Positions 36,801 to 48,902 are shown, numbered from the stretch's first letter. The stretch: DNA of 64,000 bases from Alnus glutinosa (GCF_958979055.1 NC_084891.1:4468501-4532500); one strand, 5' to 3'. Translations and numbers: made by a program. Notes: generated by a model not told the origin, from the letters alone.

Positions 36801-39800
36801 AAGAGCCTCCTCTTGTAACAGCAAACACTGTTTTGTCCATACTTGCTGTGGATTATCCAGTCGACAAGGTTTCTTGCTATGTATCTGATGATGGGTCAGC
36901 AATGTTGACCTTTGAATCCCTTTCTGAAACTGCCGAGTTTGCAAGGAAGTGGGTGCCCTTCTGCAAGAAGCACAACATCGAGCCTAGGGCCCCTGAGTTT
37001 TACTTTGCCCAGAAAATTGATTACTTGAAAGACAAAATACAACCTTCATTTGTGAAAGAGCGCCGGGCAATGAAGGTGAGTGAATGTTGCCATGTTGGAT
37101 TAATATGTTTATTATGTTTGTGAAAATTTGTTGATAATTACTTCGTTCTTATATTCATCAATGATAAAATTTACTGTTACTGTAATGAAGCTAATGTTTT
37201 TAAATTAATTTTCATTTTTTTTTTCCTGGGATCTGGGAGAAAATATAAAAAAAACTAGTACGCTTTAAATGTTATGTTGTCTATTTTAACCATTATAACA
37301 GTTGTGTTAGTAAATCACACAAATTTGAAAAGTATTAACCTAAAAAATTGTATCATTAAATCACGCTTTTAATGATATTTGTCGATTACTTATAATAATA
37401 ATAAAAAAATTGTAAGAGTACTTTTCTCCTGATAACACTCTGGTTTCTAGGTTGACACAAGATTACACCTTTTTATGTCAGCAGAATTTACTCTCTTTGG
37501 CATGAATTAACCAAAAAAAGAGAAGAAGAAAGAAAGATAAAAACAAGATTTTAAATTTTTACCTTAATATAGACTTCAACTTATTGGTTTTTAAATTTCG
37601 AGTTATTGAAATTTCTGTCAAATTTTGAAGTGTTTAAAAGATGGTGATAAGGACTCAACAGTTTTATTGGAAATGTCTGCAATGAAGCAAGTCATATAAA
37701 AACTATTGACACGAGTATTTCTGACAATGAAAATAGTTTTTTATTTTTCATTTCTTTTAAGTCGGACCTTATTTACTCCATCTATGTATATTACGGATCA
37801 CAATTTGAGTAGGCCACTCAATAGATATTATATTAAGGTCTTTGAATACTGTACAAGAAAATTGTATTATGCCTTGTGTAAGTATTCTGAACCTTTGTAT
37901 ATAGGTGGTACAAGAAGATTATAATATTTCAATGTTTTTTTTTTTTTTTTTAACGTTACTAACCCTTTTGTTTGACAGAGAGAATATGAAGAATTCAAGG
38001 TACGGATCAATGCACTTGTTGCCAAAGCGCAGAAGATGCCAGAAGAAGGTTGGACAATGCAGGATGGCACTCCATGGCCTGGAAATAATTCTAGGGACCA
38101 TCCTGGAATGATTCAGGTATTATTATTTTTCCAAGTGCTTTTAGGATTTTGACTGCTTTTCTTTATATTCTTATAGTGATATATATTTTCTATTGAGTGG
38201 AAGAACAGGTGTTCTTAGGCCACAGTGGGGGGCTTGATACAGATGGAAATGAGCTACCTCGACTTGTTTATGTTTCTCGTGAGAAGCGACCTGGCTTCCA
38301 GCATCACAAGAAAGCCGGAGCAATGAATGCATTGGTTTGTCTACTGAAGGCCTATTATTTTAATTCTAGGGTTATCTTAGTCATTGACAACCATAATAGT
38401 TACCATTGTCCACCATTCTAGGTGGTGCAGTCAGTGATTTGTAGGAGAATACCCTTTCTCCTCCAGTAGAAAGACACAACACCACCTAGTACCGTGGTAT
38501 GGCAGTGATGTGATTGGTTGCTTGTTTTCTGACTTAATTATATCTTATGATTTGCAGATCCGAGTTTCTGCTGTCCTAACCAATGGTGCATATCTGCTGA
38601 ATGTCGACTGTGATCACTACTTTAATAATAGCAAAGCTCTTAAAGAAGCCATGTGTTTCATGATGGATCCTGCTCTTGGAAAAAAGACCTGTTATGTACA
38701 GTTTCCACAGCGTTTTGATGGCATTGACTTGCATGATCGATATGCTAACCGCAATATTGTCTTCTTTGATGTAGGTTCCACTGGATATTACACCGCAAAA
38801 TATTTCTCCACGTTATAGCTTGTTGTGTTTGGGCTTTATTAAGTACGATCTTGTGTTCGCTGCATTTTGCAGATCAACTTGAAAGGGCTGGATGGCATCC
38901 AGGGTCCTGTCTATGTGGGAACTGGTTGCTGTTTCAACAGGCAAGCTCTATATGGGTATGATCCAGTTTTAACTGAGGAAGACATGGAACCAAACATTAT
39001 TGTCAAGAGTTGTTGTGGTTCAAGAAAGAAGGGAAAGGGTGGCAACAAGAAGTACATAGACAAGAAGAGGGCAATGCAAAGAACTGAATCCACCATTCCC
39101 ATTTTCAATATGGAAGACATTGAGGAGGGTGTTGAAGGTTGGTTTTCTTTAGAATCTGTTTTCCCAAATTTGAGTAAGAATCATTGTAAAACCAAATGAT
39201 GTTTTGGTGCACCCATGCTTGTAAAGTTAACTCCCTTCGTTTGTTCTGCAGGATATGATGATGAGAGATCGCTTCTTATGTCTCAGAAGAGCTTAGAGAA
39301 GCGTTTTGGTCAGTCTCCGGTTTTTATTGCAGCCACCTTCATGGAACAAGGAGGCATTCCCCCAACAACCAACCCTGCGACTCTTTTAAAGGAAGCAATC
39401 CATGTTATCAGCTGTGGATATGAAGACAAGAGTGAATGGGGAAAAGAGGTCAGTTAGCTTAGCAATATAGGACCGTCAGTGAGATATTAATTTGATGATT
39501 TTGTGCAGTAATTAATTAAGCCTTTTCTTTTTACCTCCAGATTGGTTGGATTTATGGTTCTGTCACAGAAGATATTTTAACTGGGTTTAAGATGCATGCT
39601 CGTGGTTGGATCTCAATCTATTGCATGCCTCCCCGCCCGGCATTTAAAGGTTCTGCTCCAATCAATCTTTCTGATCGGTTGAACCAGGTTCTTCGATGGG
39701 CCTTGGGATCAATTGAGATTTTGCTGAGTAGGCATTGCCCCTTGTGGTATGGCTACAATGGGAGAATGAAGCTTTTGGAGAGACTGGCATACATAAATAC

Positions 39801-41021
39801 TATTGTGTACCCTCTTACCTCAATCCCACTGCTTGCTTACTGTATGCTTCCTGCCTTTTGCCTTCTCACGGGAAAATTCATCATTCCTGAGGTGAGTGAT
39901 GGTTCTGCTTATTTACCTTTTATCAGATAGATCTCTCAACCATACTTGAATTGCATTTATTTGTTCTCCCGTATTCTACATGCATTGATTTAGTGGGGGA
40001 CTACCTGGAAGCCAAATTTTGGCTGATGTGCAATGGAAAAACATAGTTACGAAAGTGTTTGACATGGACCCCTCATTCTGTATGTGGAATGCACCATAAT
40101 TGCATTGCATGCACAAAAACGTCCTTGTTCTACCTTGAAGTTTTCTTAAACATGCCTCTGATGTCCTTTCTACTTTGTGTATGTGAATATATTAGTCTGT
40201 AATAAAAATCAACCCTATCACTTTTTTTCCCTAAAACAAAATCTCTTTTATATTCATCCCTTTTTTGTTAACAAAGTTCTTGGTATTCATTTTTTTTGTA
40301 CCTGTTCTGTTCTTTTAAAGCAAGGAGCGCTCTTTTCATATCACTGTTCAAGGGTGATTTAGTAATTCACCTATTTGTTTTTCTTGTGATAAAACAACTA
40401 GCCGCCAACAAGTCTGTTGCCAATTTTATGCAGATAAGTAATTTTGCTAGCATGTGGTTTATTCTCCTCTTTGTCTCCATTGCTACTACTGGAATTCTTG
40501 AGCTTAGGTGGAGTGGGGTCAGTATTGAGGACTGGTGGAGGAATGAGCAATTCTGGGTTATTGGTGGTACATCGGCCCATCTCTTTGCAGTATTCCAAGG
40601 GCTCTTGAAAGTGCTTGCTGGTATTGACACCAACTTCACTGTGACTTCAAAGGCATCTGATGAAGATGGGGATTTTACAGAGCTTTATGTGTTCAAATGG
40701 ACATCACTTCTCATCCCTCCAACCACGGTCCTAATTGTGAACTTGGTCGGCATTGTGGCTGGTGTTTCATATGCCATTAACAGTGGATACCAGTCTTGGG
40801 GTCCCCTCTTTGGTAAGCTGTTCTTTGCCATATGGGTCATTGCCCATCTGTATCCTTTCCTGAAGGGTTTGTTGGGTCGGCAAAATCGTACCCCAACAAT
40901 TGTCATTGTCTGGTCCATACTCCTTGCTTCCATTTTCTCCTTATTATGGGTGCGGATCGACCCGTTCACCTCCGCCACTGCAAAGGCTGCAGCAAACGGT
41001 CAATGTGGCATTAATTGTTAG
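33894..41021 (+). CDS. CESA1: Cellulose synthase catalytic subunit, CESA1 clade (right copy)
   Basis: Fourteen exons: 33894-33974, 34872-35067, 35145-35326, 35602-35722, 35834-36020, 36360-36626, 36730-37075, 37979-38116, 38209-38334, 38558-38770, 38873-39137, 39252-39448, 39541-39891, 40434-41021. Every exon equals its left counterpart in length, and the product is again 1085 residues with no break. The RING finger, DDG, DCD, TED and QVLRW motifs are all intact. Six residues differ from the left copy (left to right copy): L7M, H12Y, I38T, E132D, N150S and M244I. Residues 245-1085 are identical. The right copy keeps the common family N-terminus [13 protein letters not shown]. Only about 190 bp of ancestral upstream DNA remain, so its expression may differ. 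It is a functional-looking paralogue, not a pseudogene. Confidence 0.96.
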
Positions 41022-41699
41022 TTCATTTCAAGATCATTCTGTTGTGGTATATGCCATCTCTCTTATTGAAGCTTGCTCTGTATATAACAAGAGATCAAGG
41101 TATCAAAGTCATGTGCCGGATCTCTGCCCCCTCTCCCCAAAACAAGAGAAATGGTTGGTCTGCAGTATCTAAGTTATGAACTTTGTTTATGTATGAAAGG
41201 GAGTTGGGTGGATGAAAATTGGGAGAACCCTTTTGGATGCTTTTTGCTCGTCTCTCCAGAAGTGTTTGTGTAACTGTGTTGGTCCCTTCTAAGATAGGTG
41301 CCTCGAACTTGTCTTATGTTGTTGTTGTGCAGTGTTGTGACGATTTTTGTCGAGACTCGAGCGTATAGAAACTATTTATGCAAGTGCTTACAAGTTACAG
41401 TACTTTGAAAGAAACATGTTTGTTATTCTTTGAGAAATTTTATTGTTGTGGTATGATGGTGGAATAACAATTAAATTGTGAATTATTCATCTTGGATCAG
41501 AGTAAAGAGATTGGTTGGCAGGGATTATTTTATATCATCTTATTATTTTGTTATTTTATGCAATCAGAACTTTGCTGTTTATGTAGGGCAGGTTCTTGGA
41601 GTGCTGACATTAATACTCAGACTTGGATACCAAAGTTGAACCACTATTTGTATTGGTTACTGAAGCATCCGTTCGGAGATTGATCACCAGGAAATTTAG

Positions 41700-41801
41700 A
41701 TGGAATGCACGCCGGGTGGGTGGAGGGCATGGTGACGGAGAAGGGGCCAATCGTGGCGGTGCGGTGAGGGGTTCGAGCGTGGAGGGCAGTGGATCCAGCT
41801 G

Positions 41802-41844
<43 letters not shown>

Positions 41845-42053
41845 AGAAAAAAAGGAATGAGGGGAGGGGGAAGGGGAGGATGGAGAAAAAAAGGGGGTGC
41901 GCGTTGGATGTGGACACGATGGGTAGAGGGTGCGCAGGGGTGGAAAAATGTCACTGTGGTGGTAAGGGTGTGAGTGTAGAGGATGGAGGACGGTAGACAT
42001 GACCTCCAAAACTAGAAACATGGAAAAAGAAAAGGGAAATGCTAAAGAGAAGC
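41700..42053. other. Purine-rich intergenic stretch with A36 tract
   Basis: A G-rich plus strand with 36 A at 41806-41841 between the right arm and unit A copy 3. Reading frames across it are Lys-rich or Phe/Pro/Ser-rich and are judged to be artefacts. Nothing recognisable. Confidence 0.5.
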
Positions 42054-42192
42054 CTCTCATCCCCCCTTGTCACCCCATTTTCCTTAAAAAAATTGGTTTT
42101 TATTAAAAAGTTGTCTCTGATGTGACATCATAGACAACTTTTTAATAAAAATCAATTTTTTTATTATAAAAGGGTGATAAGGGGGGATGAGG
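42054..42192. mobile_element. MITE with arms of about 60 bp
   Basis: The left arm starts CTCATCCCCCCTTGTCACCC and the right arm ends GGGTGATAAGGGGGGATGAG. The inner halves, TTTTTATTAAAAAGTTGTCT and AGACAACTTTTTAATAAAAA, pair exactly. The loop is about 15 bp, so a transcript would fold into a long hairpin. Confidence 0.75.
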
Positions 42193-42230
42193 GGAGGATG
42201 TGTAGAAGCTCTCAAAAGAAAAAGGAAAAA

Positions 42231-43800
42231 AATAAGAAAAAAGCACCATTTAAAGATTTCAACTAATGATTACCAATATTAACTTATTTAGGTCACTGAC
42301 ATTTTAAAATCTCATTTTGTCTAGCTTATTATTGCCTTTCGATTTTTGTTATCGAGTCCTTAAAAATTAGAGAGGGATAACAACAAATTTTGGTATTTCT
42401 AATTTTGTCATATGTGTAATGCAAGTGAAAAAAATGTAAAATATAAATCATGTCACCCTAACTTGAATTGAATCCTATTAATACACATACATGAATGAAA
42501 ATGTTAGGCCTACAACTTTTTTGCAACTTGTTAGTAAGTGTCAACATGTTTTTACAACTTGTTAATACATGTCAACATGTGATTAAATGATATAAAATTA
42601 TTTTTAGTGCTTGGCGTGACTTCAACCATATGCCGACACGTGTCATTAGTAGTAAAAGAAACAAAGGTATAACGTCACTCAACACAAATCTTACTCATTA
42701 GTTTTTGGAATTGGAGAGGAGTAATGTTACTCAATTACACTCATTTTTTTTTTCAATCTTTTATAACTTGCTTACACATGTGTAAGCATATGATTGGAGC
42801 CACATCGGCCACAAAAAAAAAAAAAATTCTAATACCCTCCAATTACATGTTGACAAGTGTTAACAAGTTATAAAAAAGTTGTAGATCTAGTATTTTTCTA
42901 AACAAATGGATTGAAAGGGGAAAATTTATTTTAGGTAATAAAACTTTTTAACTAACACCTTTCTACATTCATGAGATTAGATTATGTTCAAAAACCAAAA
43001 ATCTAATACTTGTGGACCCTCTTAACTTTACTAATTAGGCCAATTGTGAGCTGAGCCACTGCTCATCCAACTAACCCACGTCAATAGCTTGCACACCACG
43101 GTTCACACACTCTTTTAAGTCGAGTTAAATGATAAGTTTGCTGACGTGTCATTAAACGATTAGTCTCTGACAAAGAACTAGTAAAGGCTTGCTGACTATT
43201 CATAAATCTATTCAATTAGACTTAAACACGTGTACAAATAGAGCCTGTTAGGTGGTCTCTGTCAAAGCAGGGTCTGAAGGGACAACCGTCGTATATATAT
43301 TTTTCTAATTATTTCTAATATTTTTGTTGCAACTAACAGCCTGTCCCATGGGCTACCAGTAATTGTCGGTAGCTCCTGTTTGCCGCTCGTGTTGGGTGTC
43401 GGTGGACTCGATTTATACATACTTGATTTGTGTAATGATGCTAATTCAAATGATTGAACATAAAATCACAAGTCACACACTTCTCTTTCATGTCCGCTTA
43501 GCTACACGTACTATTTTGTTCAAGTCAGGATAAGGATTGTCTTACACCAATTTATGACGTGTTTATAACTCAAAAAGATACCTATCTGTTTTTATTTTTA
43601 ATCATATTTAATGGCACGTTTGGGTGTTCCATTTTTCTTGTATTATATTCTACTATATTCAAAAGTGTGAATACAGAAGAAAAAGTAGTTTGAAAAGATG
43701 TTTGGATGATTTAGATCTTTTTAAATTATATTTGAAAGATATGTTTGGGAGTGCAAAATAAAGTGTATAGAATTCAAAATTCATGTTTGGGTGATATATA
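42231..43800 (+). repeat. Unit A, copy 3, with the empty LINE site
   Basis: The fullest copy. It has the AAAGCACCATTTAAAG block shared with copy 1, then the MITE and LINE-target block shared with copy 2, then the promoter-like block with CACGTG at 43227-43232. It ends near TTCATGTTTGGGTGATA. Site 42973-42990 shows the uninterrupted LINE target. Confidence 0.8.
42755..42881. mobile_element. MITE within unit A copy 3
   Basis: The same inverted-repeat element as 29896-30017, with arms containing TTTTATAACTTGCTTACACA and its complement. Confidence 0.65.
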
Positions 43801-44835
43801 TATATACCTTATTGTTAGTTGAGCACGGTTACATCTTACTATGGTTTGCATCTCATTGATTTGTTTAACATGTTGAATTTTGCATATCATTAAAATCTGA
43901 GATCTTTTGACTCATCTTTAGATTAAAGAAACTTGACATGTTTAAATTGTTTATCACAAGCACATTAGCATTGTTTCTGTGGGATATGAGATTTGAAATA
44001 AAAATTATGTGTCTTAAGATTTGTAGGATGACTTGTTGATGAAACATTGGCTTATTGTTATATATATATAAATAAATAAATAAAAAATCTGCTTAAAATA
44101 ATATCACCAATTTGACTTCTCATAAAGTAACTGGGCCCCTTGCCTCATTAAGCATTGGGTGTTCGCGTAAAAAGATGAGAATTTCAGCTTAGATGTTTGT
44201 TTAGCTAGTTTGACTTCGTAGCCTTTTTGACTTGAGTAATTAAGCCCTTAGGGATGTTTTTACATCTAGTGCCCTAAAACCATCTGGTTTGGAAGTCACT
44301 GGCCCAACACTCGTTACATGGGTCAATTAGAAAGTTTAATGGAGTCAAGCATTGCACAGCCGACACAAAAATAATAAATGTAAGTTAAGCCTTGGTTATT
44401 TTTATGGAAGTCCTGCGAATTTTTGGATATATGTGCTTTAAGGAAAATCGAAATCCCATGACTTTATGTTATTCACACCTTACACTTTTGAACATGTGTT
44501 GTCTCAATTTTCCATCTATGAGTTGATCGATTTTTGATAACATGATAATATGATATTTATTTTGTTAAATATACTCATGATGTGTGAACCATGTGTTTGA
44601 ATGATGATTTTTGCTCAATTGATAATTCAGTACTTCAATGTTTGTGGGTATCATTTCTGGCAAACTCTCATGAGACTTCACTCGTCCACTAGGGAGTCCT
44701 GGGGGTTTAAAAGGCTTGTTGCATATGCTAAATGCAATCGTTTCTCCCACGAAAGAGGATTTATGTTTCATGCTTTGATTTAGTTTTTCATTTTGTTTTG
44801 CTAAGGGACTAGCAAAATGTAAGTTTGGGGGTATT
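43801..44835 (+). mobile_element. Possible 3' internal region of an Athila-like gypsy element
   Basis: Non-coding AT-rich sequence ending in the purine tract AAGTTTGGGGG just before an LTR-like start. The placement matches the 3' untranslated region and polypurine tract of plant Ty3/gypsy elements. No intact protein domain remains. Confidence 0.4.
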
Positions 44836-46114
44836 TGATGAGTGCCAAATATTGTGTATTTGGACCTCTTGATTTACTTTAGTTAGACCTTTAGCCTTGT
44901 TATTTTCTGATGCTTTGGTTAGTTTTTGTGTTTTTATGTTTTGTAGGTCAATAAGTGAGGAATGACAAAATTCATGTGGAATTTGCTTGGAAAATTCGGA
45001 AGTTCTGAAGAACTCAATCGATCGAACTTAAATTCGATCGATCGAATTTTGCCCGAAGTTGATCGATCGGATAAAAGTAGATCGATCGAAATTTCCCAGA
45101 ACTTACTTTTGCAGAAGCGCGCCAGAACACCCAATCAGGAGCTTCTCCATGACAAAAAGCAGTTCTCCCTCTGATTTTCGCTGCAGAACACGCTGGTTTC
45201 GTGACTTTGGTTGTCTCTAGCAAGAGAGGAACCCTAGAGGGGGTTAGAGGAGTCATTTTACATGGGTTTCTAACCCTAATTTCCTTCTATAAAAGCCATA
45301 GCCATGCCTCCTTGTGGAGAGAGTTCAGAGAATAATAGATATGTTTAATTTCGTGCATTTTGTAGTTTATCTCAGTAGTTTTTGTTCTTAGACACTTTCT
45401 CTTTGTAAAGCTTTTCTTTTATTTCCATGTTTGTTCTTCATTTTCTTGTGGTGTTCTTAGTCATGGAAGGTTAATAACATCAATTAAGGTTGATGATGAA
45501 ACCTCTCCATTGATGACACTCACACTCTTGTAGTACTACTTGCACACTTAGTGTTATATCATTATGTTATTCAAGTTCCATTCATTTAATGCTTATTCTT
45601 TTGCAATAAATGTGGTTGGTGGTAGAAATAGGACATTTGATGTGTTTCAACCGATGGATACATTGTTTTATCGGTTTGAAAGATGATATCCATTGTAATT
45701 TACTCTTTGAATGGATACAATGGATGATTTGATTTCAAATGGGTACACTTTGTGATTTATCTTTGAGTTGGATTCATTTAATGGTTCTAAGGTTTTTGGT
45801 TGAGAAACTTGAATGACACCCTAAGCTTAATGTTCTTTGGGTGTTCAAGTAGGAACTAAGAGTGTGAGTTGTTGGATTTGGTTTGGTAGATTCCTTAGCC
45901 TTAGTTCCTTTTAATTTGCATATTTCATTTCATCTCGTTTATTTAGTCTTTTGTTCTTGAATCAATCCTCAAACCTTTGGAACTAGGTTAAAATGAGGTT
46001 GATTAAACAAGACACAAATATTTGACAATTTCCTTGTGGATTCGACCTCGCACTTGCACACACTATATTGCAAACGATTCGTGCGCTTGTGAGTACTCAT
46101 TAAAACTCACAACA
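44836..46114 (+). mobile_element. Gypsy-type LTR (3' LTR, about 1.28 kb)
   Basis: It starts TGATGAGTGCC after a polypurine tract and ends near CTCACAACA, with related inverted words (GAGTACTCATT) at the end. It contains four GATCGATC blocks at 45013-45090. The right edge abuts a gag fragment of another element in opposite orientation, giving a nested or fused structure. Borders are approximate. Confidence 0.5.
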
Positions 46115-46882
46115 GAACCTCCTACCAAGGGTATCGAAATTATCAATTGACCTCGGGGGAAGGTTTCTGAGCCAGTCTTGGGCCTTTCCGGACAAGGTGA
46201 GGGGAAAAGCCCGACACGCCACAGCGTTAGGTGTCTTATGTAAGGACACGTGAGATCGGAAATTATCTAGATGCTCCACTGGGTCTTCATTACCTGAAAA
46301 AACAGAGATATCGGGTACCTTAAACCTTCCGGGCAGGTCGAAGTTGGATACTTCTTCGGTGAATATAGACTCCTTATGCCGGAAGAGGTTATCCACGAGA
46401 GACTCTTTCCCGTTGCGCTTCTGATCCATATTTCTTGACAGTGCATCATACTTTGCGTTCAAGTCCAGGACCATTTGCTGCAGCCTTCTTTCAGCATCCG
46501 TTGGTGGGGGTGGAACCGGGTTAATAGGCTCCACACGGTCCTCGATCCGCGGCTCACCTCTCTCCCCTGACCCTTCCGGGTTTCCATTAGGATTTGTTCC
46601 TTCAACCGCATCGTGATTCAATGGTTGTGGAGTCTGAGCAGCTATCAGTAAGGCATTCTGAGCCAGCAAGTCCTCCACGTTCTTTTGCGCCTGAGCTAAC
46701 TGTTGGCTCAGTTGGGTTATTCTGGCCTCTGGACCGGCAGACTCTGCTTCTCCGCGGGCATCATCTCGGCCTAGATTAGGGCGTCGCGCTTCTTCTTGGA
46801 TTTCTTCTTGAACCGGATTAGAACGTCGCGTAGTCACCATCACAGATTTATTTTTCGTAAGAACAATTCTTCGTTCCCACAT
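46115..46882 (-). pseudogene. Gag fragment of a Ty3/gypsy retrotransposon
   Basis: About 250 codons open on the minus strand. The first part is low-complexity and coiled-coil-like (ARITQLSQQLAQAQKN). It is followed by the retrotransposon gag core with FSGNEDPVEHLDNFRSHV, CRAFPLTLSGKAQDWLRNLP and FDTLGRRF. It is cut at the LTR junction near 46114, so protease and reverse transcriptase are missing. Just upstream, a primer-binding-like TGGCGCC precedes the frame, next to the 5' LTR at 46895-47686. Confidence 0.8.
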
Positions 46883-46894
46883 ACGGCGCCAAAC

Positions 46895-47686
46895 TGTTGG
46901 TACAGTTTCCGGTATGGTGACGTGTCGCTTGGTGATTCGCTGCCTCCCTCAATCGGCCTACCTCAAAACCTGCAAAATAACAAACAACTAGTCGGGGGTG
47001 CCGATTACGCCTAATCGGATGCTTAAGTCAGTTCAAATCAATTTTCAGGAGAGTATCAGTAATCTCAAAAGTTCAGAGAATCTGTGTGTTTTCATACCTG
47101 GTGTAAGAGTCTTATTTATAGGCTTATGGTTACGTTATAGACCTACTAGGACTCTTGAAATCCAATTGGAATAGGAGTTTGAGTCCCGGTGGGCTTGAAT
47201 CTCGACCTTATCTTCAGGAGATTTGAATAAACAGTAGAGTCCGGATTGGATAGCACTCTGCTTCTTCAATCCTTGTTCTATTCCATTACGGCCTTATCCC
47301 ACTAATTATGGGATAAAGATTAGCCTCTAGGCTTCAAAGATATGGGCTTTGTCCTACTGTGCAGCGTTCTATCTTCAGGGATGGACTCATGCCAGTGTTC
47401 TGTTAACATTTAATCACTTATTAGTCAAATTTAAGAAGATACCTCTGAGACGGTTGTAGTGTGCTTCGACCAATCCTCCGAGACATAAATATCCGAGATA
47501 TGTTCGCTCCGATCATATTAGGAGATCTCGGAATGTTTCGCACAGTTGCTGAGTTCGGTAGGTCCGAGGTGTTATCATACCGAGACAGTCCTTCTGTACA
47601 GGGTCACGATGAATGTCCGAGATGTAACACCGAGGTGACTCAAGGTCAGGATCCACGTGTCCTCAGGGTTGATTTTATCCCTAACA
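46895..47686 (-). mobile_element. 5' LTR of the gag-bearing gypsy element
   Basis: A 792-bp block bounded by TGTTGG and CCTAACA on the plus strand, which are TG...CA ends. It directly precedes (on the minus strand) TTTGGCGCC, a plant-type primer-binding site, and then the gag frame. No second LTR is present in the window, so the element is truncated. Confidence 0.65.
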
Positions 47687-48902
47687 ATTGAGATCCTATG
47701 TAATTCCAAGAATTCAAGTCGTTCATTCAAAATGAACGGCCTAGATTGAGCCACTCAAGCCTTTAAAAAAAATGAAAATAATGATAATCAAAAGAATTAA
47801 TGGGTGGTCGAACCACCCCGTCACTCTCAAGTAGGGTTGGTAATTTTTAACACAATCAGCAAACCCAACACGAATCCATATACACTAGAACAAAAATTCA
47901 TATACAATTTTTAATTTATTTTTTAATTGTTATAAATTCATATACAGGTCGAAACGGGTCGTGCTTGAGTCAACTTAACATGACCTGTTTATTAAATGGG
48001 TTTGGGTGGGGTCAACCCAACACGACCTATTTAATAAACAGATTATGCTGGTCATGTCGTATCATGTCACCCGCTTATTTAAATATGTCGTTTCATAATT
48101 GAAGGGTTTGGCTCGTTTTATTAAGCTACACGTGTTATTGTATAGTTTTTTCTATTATTTTAAGCTGAATGTATTTAATCAGCGTACTTAGTTTTAATCC
48201 TAGTTAAGTTAGCCAGCTGATTATGAGTTAGTTTACAGTTACTGATCTCCTCAGTACATACATGTATAAAGATATTTTTCTTGTAACAGAGTTGATTACC
48301 TTAATACAATTTTCTACAGATTTTCAGAACTTTCTTTTTCTCTTATTTTCATTTTTGATGCGTTTAACTTAATGGGTCGTGTTCGGGTTGGTTCATATTG
48401 GGTTGACTTTTGAGTCAATTCGCGTCAATACAAATTGTCAATCGTACTCTTAAGAGGGTTGTCGGCCACCCAAGGGGTATAGTTGGAGTTGGACAACCAC
48501 CCCCAAAAAAATGTGTCTGACCACCTTCTAACCCTTTGAAGGAGTTCTCAGCCATCTTAAGGATGTTGTTGGAATAAGCCAACCACCCTCTAAGTGCTAC
48601 AGGGGTAGTGTGACCACCTTGAATGTTTGAGGATGCCTGACCACTCTCACCCCCAAAGAGCTAGTCAGACACCCAATGTGAGTAATTTGTATGATTTGAC
48701 CACCAGAACTACTCCCTTAAGGTAGCTTACCACACCCTTTCAGTAAAACCGTGGTCAACCACTCTTCAATGGGGTTACCAACCACCTTGAAAGGTGGTTC
48801 GACCATCCATTAGTTCTTTTAATATTTTAATGGCATGACTCAATTTAGATTGTTCATTTTGAATGAACTGCCTAGAGCTTGCAATTTCATGGAGACCTCA
48901 AT
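47687..48902. mobile_element. Foldback element 1 (MULE-like), interrupted
   Basis: The left arm from ATTGAGATCCTATG and the right arm ending GGAGACCTCAAT are long imperfect inverted repeats. Both carry TTCATTCAAAATGAAC. The centre is rich in GGTGGTC/GACCACC words. A hAT-like element (47832-48446) is inserted in the left arm. Confidence 0.6.
47832..48446. mobile_element. Nested hAT-like element (615 bp)
   Basis: The termini TAGGGTTGGTAATTT and AAATTGTCAATCGTA are imperfect inverted repeats. The flanking octamers are CTCTCAAG (47824-47831) and CTCTTAAG (48447-48454), matching 7 of 8. The interior repeats CAACCCAACACGACC-type words. No transposase is seen. Confidence 0.6.

Larger units (their letters stand above)
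33703..41690 (+). repeat. Right arm of the CESA1 inverted duplication
   Basis: The reverse complement of 18310-26518, about 8.0 kb. It starts at GCTGGGAGTGTAG, directly joined to unit A copy 2, and fades out about 670 bp after the CESA1 stop. All introns are kept, so it arose by DNA duplication and not retroposition. Intron 7 lacks about 62 bp and a second block present in the left arm. Confidence 0.95.

Noticed and set aside
33894..41021. Right CESA1 as a processed retrocopy or pseudogene
   Set aside because: All 13 introns are present, all splice sites are intact, and the frame is open for 1085 codons with all catalytic motifs.
41610..42060. Overlapping 114-138 codon frames on both strands
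   Set aside because: They run through a 36-A tract and G-rich low-complexity DNA, giving poly-Lys or poly-Phe.
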